From NCBI RefSeq assembly GCF_001570885.1, contig NZ_BCSN01000008.1:1-64000 (forward strand): a stretch of 64,000 nucleotides of DNA, given 5' to 3'. Below, in pieces: positions 58,662-64,000 of the stretch. The position numbers and the translations under genes were made by a program. Every line of letters begins with the position of its first letter. Position 1 is the stretch's first letter. The DNA is from Micrococcus lylae NBRC 15355 (lineage in GTDB: Bacteria > Actinomycetota > Actinomycetes > Actinomycetales > Micrococcaceae). The notes beneath the pieces are model-generated. The model was not told the origin of the DNA, did not search any database, and saw only the letters and a program-made list of their open reading frames with translations.

Positions 58662-60377
58662 TCAGAACAGCTGGCGCAGGTTCGCCTTCGCGAGGTCGAG
58701 CAGCTTGGTGCCCTTGCCGTCGAGGACGGTGCGCATGGCGTAGAGCGCGAAGCCCTTGGCCTGCTCGAGCTCGATGCTCGGCGGGATCGTCAGCTCCTGA
58801 CGCTCGGTCTTGACCACCAGCAGGGCAGGCCCGTCGTGGGCCAGGAAATCGCCCATCACCGCGGGCAGGTCCGTCGTGTGGTCCGCGCGGAAGCCCTTGA
58901 TGCCGACTGCCTCCGCGATCGCTGCGAAGTCCGGGTTCTCCAGGCCCGTCCCATAGGGGACGAACCCGGCGGCCATCATCTCGAGCTCCACGAAGTTCAG
59001 CGAGTCGTTGTCGAACACGAGCGTCTTCACGGGCAGGTCGTTCTGCACGAACGACAGCAGCTCGCCGAGCATCATGGCCAGCCCGCCGTCGCCGGCCATC
59101 GCCACCACCTGGCGCGTGGGCTCGACCGCCTGGGCGCCGACCGCCTGGGTGACCGCGTTGGCCATGGAGCCGTGGGACATCGAGCCGATGATCCGGCGGC
59201 GCCCGTTCATCGTCAGGTACCGGGAGGCCCAGATCACCGGGGAGCCGACGTCGGGCAGGAACACCGCGTCATCGTCGGCCATCTCGTCGAGGAGGCGGGC
59301 CACGTACTGCGGGTGCACGCGTCCGCGTCCCGGGCTGGCCAGCTGGTCGAGGTCCTTGCGGGTCTTGGCGTAGTGCTTGAGCGCCTTGTTCAGGAACGCC
59401 GACGACGAGTTCCCGCGCAGCAGCGGCAGCAGGGCCTGGGCCGTCTCCTTCACCCCGCCCACGAGCGGCACGTCCACGGCCACCCGCCGGCCGATCTGCT
59501 CGCCGCGCACGTCCACCTGGATGACCGTGGCGTCCTCGGGGTAGAACTGCCGGTACGGCAGGGAGGAGCCGAGGATCAGCAGCGTCTCGGCCTCCTTGAG
59601 CGCGTGGTAGCCGGAGGCGAAGCCGAGCAGGCCGGTCAAGCCGACGTCATACGGGTTGTCGTACTCGATCCGGTCCTTGCCGCGCAGCGCGTGGACGATC
59701 GGGGCCTGCAGACGTTCCGCCAGGGCCACGACCTCGTCGTGGGCACCGGCCGCACCCGCACCGGCCAGGATGGTGATCCGCTTGGACGAGTCCAGGGCCT
59801 CGGCCGCCTCGCGCAGCACGGAGTCCGCCGGGATGACGCGGGACGGCGTGTGACGGATCACCTCGGGCTTCGCGGAGAGCTCGGTGAGGGCCACGTCGCC
59901 CGGGATCACGAGCACGGCCACGCCCCGCTGCTCGACGGCGGCCCGCATCGCCGTGCGCAGCATGCGGGGCATCTGGTCCGCCGAGGAGACGTGCTCCACG
60001 TAGACGGAGCACTCGCGGAACAGGTCCTGCGGGTGGGTCTCCTGGAAGTAGCCCGAGCCGATCTCCTCCGACGGGATGTGCGCGGCAATCGCGAGCACCG
60101 GGGTGCGGGAGCGCTGGGCGTCGAACAGGCCGTTGATCAGGTGGAGGTTGCCCGGACCGCACGAGCCCACGCAGACCGCGAGCTCATCCGTGAGCTGGGA
60201 CTCGGCGGAGGCTGCGAAGGCCGCGGTCTCCTCGTGCCGGGTGTGCACCCACTGGATGCCGCCGTGGGAGCGCAGGGCCTCGGTCAGCCCGTTGAGGGAG
60301 TCCCCGGGCACGCCGTACATGCGGCGCACGCCCGAGGCGTGGAGGGTCTCGACGATGTTCTGGGCGACAGTGGCCAC
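58662..60377 (-). CDS. poxB: Thiamine-pyrophosphate enzyme, pyruvate oxidase (PoxB)-like
   Basis: 571 residues from a GTG at 60377 with AGAGG eight bases upstream. N-terminal TPP domain YGVPGDSLNGLTEAL with the catalytic Glu in RHEETAAFAA, central FAD/DHON-type domain, and C-terminal TPP-binding GDGGLAMMLGELLSFV...N motif. PoxB decarboxylates pyruvate to acetate and CO2, feeding electrons to quinones at the membrane. The C-terminus (PSIELEQAKGFALYAMRTVL) matches the membrane-binding end of PoxB. Could supply acetate for Acs, encoded elsewhere in the window. Confidence 0.9.
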   Translation of the reverse strand: MATVAQNIVETLHASGVRRMYGVPGDSLNGLTEALRSHGGIQWVHTRHEETAAFAASAESQLTDELAVCVGSCGPGNLHLINGLFDAQRSRTPVLAIAAHIPSEEIGSGYFQETHPQDLFRECSVYVEHVSSADQMPRMLRTAMRAAVEQRGVAVLVIPGDVALTELSAKPEVIRHTPSRVIPADSVLREAAEALDSSKRITILAGAGAAGAHDEVVALAERLQAPIVHALRGKDRIEYDNPYDVGLTGLLGFASGYHALKEAETLLILGSSLPYRQFYPEDATVIQVDVRGEQIGRRVAVDVPLVGGVKETAQALLPLLRGNSSSAFLNKALKHYAKTRKDLDQLASPGRGRVHPQYVARLLDEMADDDAVFLPDVGSPVIWASRYLTMNGRRRIIGSMSHGSMANAVTQAVGAQAVEPTRQVVAMAGDGGLAMMLGELLSFVQNDLPVKTLVFDNDSLNFVELEMMAAGFVPYGTGLENPDFAAIAEAVGIKGFRADHTTDLPAVMGDFLAHDGPALLVVKTERQELTIPPSIELEQAKGFALYAMRTVLDGKGTKLLDLAKANLRQLF

Positions 60378-60507
60378 GGTGGAACCTCTTCTCTGGTCGG
60401 GAGGCGCCCGGGCCGGTTCGGCAGTGGGCGCCGCATTGCCTTCCACGCTAGGGGTCGAGGTCCCGGCCCGGCGAGGGGCGGCCGCCCGCAGGGGGCGTCC
60501 GACCCGG

Positions 60508-60633
60508 TCAGCGCAGCAGGTCGCGCTCGACCCAGCGCAGCAGGGACTCGCCCGCGGCGACGTCGGGCAGGTCCGCGGAGGCCACGGGGCCGTCCACGTC
60601 CAGCAGGAGTCCGATCGGGGAGATGTCGCGCAT
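60508..60633 (-). pseudogene. Collapsed copy of the HAD hydrolase gene (41 codons)
   Basis: ATG at 60633 begins MRDISPIGLLLDVDGPVAS, nearly identical to the start of the HAD gene at 58223, then jumps to GESLLRWVERDLL, matching that gene's end (ASLLEWVEQEL). About 250 codons are lost but the frame is open. The promoter copy TAGTGA lies just upstream. Likely an internally deleted duplicate; without the cap and motifs II-IV it cannot be a phosphatase. Confidence 0.75.
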
Positions 60634-60767
60634 GTACTTTCACTAGGGGGCGGTGAATCCACAGTCCCCGCATGGACTTCTCGTCGGTGTGGATGCCTAG
60701 GATGGCGGCGAACGAACGGGCCGGGGTGCCTGCGCCCCGGCGCCTCCGTCTGGCCAGGGAGCACCCC

Positions 60768-61646
60768 ATGAGCACGCACGTCGACAGCACTCAGGCGGGT
60801 CGCGCACTCGACTCGACCGTCGGGCGCATCGTCACCGCCGTCGTGGTGGTGGCCGCGCTGATTTTGATGATGGTCGGCATGGGCCTGTTCGGCGGCACGC
60901 GTGTGACCCACGCCGTCGGCGGCTGGCTCGATGAGGACGCCACCTGGCTGTCCGCCGGAGAGGCAGCCGGCTACATCTGGGGGCTCATCTACGCCGGCTT
61001 CGTCGGCTATGCGGTGTGGCAGCTGATGACTCCCACCCCCAGCCGGCGGCACGTGCGCATGCGCCCCTGGATCCTCGCGGGCATCGCCTTGAACATCGTG
61101 TGGCTCGCCGCCGTCGAGGCAGGGCTGCTGTGGGCCAGCGTGGCGGTGAGCATCGTGCAGCTGGCCGTCCTGCTGGTGATCCTGGTCCAGATGGAACGGC
61201 TTCCCGCGCCGGGTTGGGGCGAGCGGATCGCCGTGGACTGCGTCCAGGGGTTCTACCTCGGTTGGACAATGGTGTGCGTCTTCGTGAACGTCGCCGCGGG
61301 CCTGGCCTCCTCCGGCTGGGATGGCGGCCCCCTGATGCCTGTCACCTGGGCCGTGATCGCCGTCATCGCCCTCACCATTCTGAGCGCACTGCTCTCCGCC
61401 TATGACGGCGGACGGTTCTGTGTGGTCCTCGCCGTGGCCTGGGGCCTGTTCTGGATCGGGGTGAACCGTTCCGACGGCCGCGGCCTGCAGTCCGGCAGCC
61501 TGGCAGTCACCTCCTACGGCTGCGCTGTGGTGGTCATCCTCGCCTGGGCCGGCGCCCGTTGGCTGTCCGCGAAGTCGCCCACCGGCGAGGCCCGTGACCT
61601 CATCGCCGACGCCCTCGACGGCGACGGTCAGATCACCACGCGCTGA
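60768..61646 (+). CDS. Multi-spanning membrane protein, TspO/MBR-like (tryptophan-rich) candidate
   Basis: 292 residues with about eight helices; AGGGAG seven bases before the ATG. Segments such as GYIWGLIYAGFVGYAVWQL, NIVWLAAVEAGLLWASVAV and YLGWTMVCVFVNVAAGL resemble long TspO/MBR-type sensory proteins, but the classic short TspO signature is not clear. Function unknown. TAGGAT (60698-60703) is a candidate -10. Confidence 0.65.
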   Translation: MSTHVDSTQAGRALDSTVGRIVTAVVVVAALILMMVGMGLFGGTRVTHAVGGWLDEDATWLSAGEAAGYIWGLIYAGFVGYAVWQLMTPTPSRRHVRMRPWILAGIALNIVWLAAVEAGLLWASVAVSIVQLAVLLVILVQMERLPAPGWGERIAVDCVQGFYLGWTMVCVFVNVAAGLASSGWDGGPLMPVTWAVIAVIALTILSALLSAYDGGRFCVVLAVAWGLFWIGVNRSDGRGLQSGSLAVTSYGCAVVVILAWAGARWLSAKSPTGEARDLIADALDGDGQITTR

Positions 61647-61843
61647 CGCCTGGGCAACGTGGCCGACTGCGGCGGGCGGCCCCTATGGAGTTGGTCACAG
61701 TGATGCGGTTCTGACCTGGGAAGATGCTCGCACCAAGGTAAACTGGGAAAGTCCTGTACGGCCGCTCCTCAAAAACTTGGAGGCCGAAGGGCATCTCCCC
61801 TTGGCGAGGGCTCATCCCCTCTTCGCAGAAAGGACACAGCGTC

Positions 61844-63211
61844 GTGCCCGTTTCCCCCTCCCCCTCCAGCTCTCTGCGTCTTGCCGCCGCCCTCGGCCTC
61901 GGTCTGTCCCTGGTCCTCACCGGCTGCAATGTGGACCCGAACCCCTCGTCTGCCGCCGGGAGCTCTTCCTCGGAGTGGGCCAGCGAGACCAATGACTCGT
62001 CCTCCAGTGCGTCCGCCGACCGGTCCGCCGAAGCCCGTGAGTCCGAGCGGGTGGAAGACGGTCGCGGGGACGACGTCTCTGAGGAGTCGGCCCGTGAGTC
62101 CGAGAAGGCCGAGCGCGCCGAGAAGGAGCGTCAGGAGCGCGAAGCGCGCAAGGAGCAGGAGCGTGAGACGCAGGCCCGCGCCGAGGCCAAGAAGTCAGCC
62201 GCCGCCGAGCGCGAAGCCGAGCAGGCCGAGGCGAGCCGAAAGGCTGAGGCGTCAGCGGCCGCTGAGCGCAAGGCCGAGCAGGCCGCGGCTCAGCAGCGTG
62301 AGCGCGAGGCGGCTGACAAGAAGGCAGCCGAGGCGAAGGCCACCGAGCAGAAGACGGCCGAGCAGAAGACGGCCGAGCAGGCCGTCGCGACGGACGCTGC
62401 CCAGGCTGCCGCTCCGGCCCCTTCCCAGGCCTCCGCGAAGCCGGCTTCCCCTGCGTACGTGGACGGGGAGCGCGGCATCGTGGTCTCCGTGACCGACGGC
62501 GACACCCTGCGCATCCGCATCAACGGCGTGGAGGAGCGGGTCCGCCTGCTGAACATCGACACCCCGGAGACCAAGCATCCCTCGCACGGTGTGCAGTGCC
62601 TCGGTCCGGAGTCCACGGCCGCCCTCAAGAGCCTGGTCTCCCCGGGACAGCCCGTCACCCTGCGCTATGACAAGGAGCGGCGCGACCGCTACGACCGGGT
62701 CCTCGCCGGCGTCTGGGTCGGAGACACCTTCGTCAACGCCGAGATGGCCCGCCTGGGCCTGGGCGAGCCGGTGATCTTCCAGCCGAACGTCCGCTTCTAC
62801 AACGAGGTCCACGCCGCCTGGCAGGAGGCCAAGGCCGCCGGCCGCGGCCAGTTCGCCTCCGGCCCCGGCTGCACTCCGGGCACGGCGTCCGCACCGGCCC
62901 AGGCCGCTCCGGCTCCGCAGCAGTTCGCCGCTCCCGCATCGAAGCCGGCCCCGGCCCCGGCCCCGGCATCGAAGCCGGTGGCAGCCCCGGCCCCGGCCCC
63001 GGCGCCGAAGCCCGCAGCGGGCGGCTCGGGCCCGGTGGCAGGCAACACGGCCACCAAGACCTGCCCGGCCTCCCACCCGGTCAAGGCCAATGACAACTCG
63101 GGCATCTACCACCTGCCGCACAACCAGGCGTACTCGCAGACCAACGCCCGCAACTGCTACGCCACCGCCGCGGCCGCCCAGGCCGCCGGCTACCGCGCGG
63201 CCAAGCGCTGA
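61844..63211 (+). CDS. Secreted thermonuclease-family lipoprotein with sunset domain
   Basis: 455 residues from a GTG; AAAGGA ten bases upstream. Lipobox LTGC, an acidic Ser-rich stretch, a long Glu/Ala/Lys coiled-coil-like region (about 65-190), then a staphylococcal-nuclease domain: VVSVTDGDTLRIRINGVEERVRLLNIDTPE (Asp/Arg/Glu active-site pattern), RYDKERRDRYDRVLAGVWVG and VNAEMARLGLGEPV. A Pro/Ala linker leads to a C-terminal sunset domain (CPASHPVKANDNSGIYHLP, NCYATAAAAQAAGYRAAK). Expected to degrade extracellular nucleic acids at the cell surface. Confidence 0.93.
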   Translation: MPVSPSPSSSLRLAAALGLGLSLVLTGCNVDPNPSSAAGSSSSEWASETNDSSSSASADRSAEARESERVEDGRGDDVSEESARESEKAERAEKERQEREARKEQERETQARAEAKKSAAAEREAEQAEASRKAEASAAAERKAEQAAAQQREREAADKKAAEAKATEQKTAEQKTAEQAVATDAAQAAAPAPSQASAKPASPAYVDGERGIVVSVTDGDTLRIRINGVEERVRLLNIDTPETKHPSHGVQCLGPESTAALKSLVSPGQPVTLRYDKERRDRYDRVLAGVWVGDTFVNAEMARLGLGEPVIFQPNVRFYNEVHAAWQEAKAAGRGQFASGPGCTPGTASAPAQAAPAPQQFAAPASKPAPAPAPASKPVAAPAPAPAPKPAAGGSGPVAGNTATKTCPASHPVKANDNSGIYHLPHNQAYSQTNARNCYATAAAAQAAGYRAAKR

Positions 63212-63259
63212 CCCGCCTCACCTCCCGCGCCGCTGCGGCTGCGGAGGGGGGCGACACAA

Positions 63260-63308
63260 GCCGGGCCCCGGTCCTGCCTGACGCTGTCAGGAAGGACCGG
63301 GGCCCGGC
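63260..63308. terminator. Two-way terminator between the nuclease gene and the BrkB gene
   Basis: GCCGGGCCCCGGTCCT pairs perfectly with AGGACCGGGGCCCGGC around a 17-nt loop. Confidence 0.9.
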
Positions 63309-63332
63309 GTGTGTGGGGTGTCCGTCGAGGAA

Positions 63333-64000
63333 TCAGGAGTCGGCGCGCAGGGCGTATCCGGCCTCCTCCAGCTTCTCCTGGGCCTCGGCCTTCTTCACGA
63401 GGGCGGAGGTGTCCTTCGGAGGCAGGCTGAGGTGGCTCTCGGCGGCCACACCGGCGCGCAGCTGCTTGGCGCGTTCCCATTCGGCGTCCACGGACAGGCC
63501 GAGCAGCAGCACGATGTTGAAGACCCAGAGCGCGAACAGCAGGGCCATGACACCGCCGATGGCGCCGTACGAGGAGTAGCCGGCCAGGGTGGCGAAGTAG
63601 ACGGACAGGGCCACGGCGGCCAGGATCATGCCGACGAAGGCGACGATGTTGCCCGGGCCGAAGACGGTGAACTTCGGCTTCTGCACGTTCGGGGTCAGGT
63701 AGTACAGGACGGCGATCATCAGCAGCACGAGCACGACGATGACCGGCCACTTCACCCACGTCCAGATCGGCAGGAACGAGTCCGTGAGGAAGCCCATGAG
63801 GTCATCGGCGCCGAGCGGCTCGGCGATCGGCTTCACGAGACCCTCCACCAGGGTGCGGTTCACGGCGAGGCAGATGAGGACGACCACGATGCCCACGAGC
63901 ACCACCAGGGTGGCCAGCAGGTTGGCGGCGGTGAGCTTCACGAAGCCGCGGCCCTCCTCGTAGCCGTAGAGCTGGTTCGCGGCGCGGTTGAAGGCCTTCA
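63333..64000 (-). CDS. YihY/BrkB-family membrane protein, C-terminal part, cut by window edge
   Basis: The frame is open to the window end, so the start lies beyond 64000. Seen: FNRAANQLYGYEEGRGFVKL (the family's conserved loop), followed by hydrophobic helices and YYLTPNVQKPKF, GPGNIVAFVGMILAAVALS and YSSYGAIGGVMALLFALWV, the BrkB/UPF0761 hallmarks. About 70 charged residues end the protein. Envelope protein of uncertain function. Confidence 0.88.
   Translation of the reverse strand, partial: KAFNRAANQLYGYEEGRGFVKLTAANLLATLVVLVGIVVVLICLAVNRTLVEGLVKPIAEPLGADDLMGFLTDSFLPIWTWVKWPVIVVLVLLMIAVLYYLTPNVQKPKFTVFGPGNIVAFVGMILAAVALSVYFATLAGYSSYGAIGGVMALLFALWVFNIVLLLGLSVDAEWERAKQLRAGVAAESHLSLPPKDTSALVKKAEAQEKLEEAGYALRADS

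Noticed and set aside
61680-61843. Riboswitch (c-di-AMP type) before the nuclease lipoprotein gene
   Set aside because: I looked for the conserved c-di-AMP core and did not find it; only a -10-like TAAACT and an unremarkable leader are visible.

Overview
The window is very GC-rich, densely coded actinobacterial DNA. Gene content and order (ffs and tRNA-Ser next to dnaX and recR, purSQL, many starts with a -10 hexamer 6-7 nt before the start codon, SAM riboswitches of actinobacterial form) suggest a member of the Micrococcaceae, most likely Micrococcus. That assignment is inference from style and content; no database search was possible. Most of the window looks like ordinary chromosome, with small eroded patches of mobile or repeated DNA.

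Layout. 1-5.6 kb: the 3' end of a type I restriction R subunit (cut by the window edge), hutG, a CoA-binding protein, metY, and two related leader/small-RNA-like elements (4.12-4.29 and 5.35-5.51 kb), the second upstream of a DUF1648 membrane protein. 5.6-9.5 kb: an MFS exporter with a coupled 32-residue leader ORF, a siderophore-interacting protein, a repeat-rich gap and a lipoprotein. 9.5-23.3 kb: a sulfur-metabolism region. Two divergent SAM riboswitches drive acs to the left and, to the right, an operon of an acyl-CoA-dehydrogenase-like flavoprotein, a DszA/NtaA-type FMN monooxygenase and a MetNIQ-type importer. A second flavoprotein, an MFS transporter, a second DszA-like monooxygenase and a second lipoprotein paralogue follow. 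23.3-31.1 kb: a YtxH-like protein, a CtpE-like P-type ATPase, a LysE exporter and purSQL. 31.1-36.4 kb: a DUF559/AbiEi-like gene between two matched palindromes, an MFS-TetR operon with visible operators, a YchJ-like gene pair and a broken XRE regulator. 36.4-44.2 kb: a secreted tripeptidyl-aminopeptidase-like hydrolase, a DNA-glycosylase-annotated family protein, a subtilase with S-layer-like repeats, and a DUF1275 protein. 44.2-54.3 kb: lysC with an apparent internal start, an ABC exporter pair, recR, dnaX with a very long tail, a nitroreductase, gluQ, SRP RNA and tRNA-Ser. 54.3-64 kb: an AGCS symporter, a 2OG-Fe(II) oxygenase, a HAD hydrolase, an IS481-type remnant, poxB, a miniature HAD remnant, a TspO-like membrane protein, a nuclease lipoprotein and part of a BrkB protein.

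How the genes work together. The clearest functional unit is the methionine/organosulfur region. An importer brings in a sulfur compound, and paired flavoenzymes are expected to oxidise and cleave C-S bonds, probably when SAM is low. Acs under the same type of riboswitch could recapture acetate released by O-acetylhomoserine sulfhydrylation (metY) or by deacetylation steps. The least explained items are the two covarying leader elements with tetrapeptide ORFs and C-rich hairpin loops, the palindrome-flanked DUF559 gene, and a 14-base motif found five times in different reading frames and between genes.
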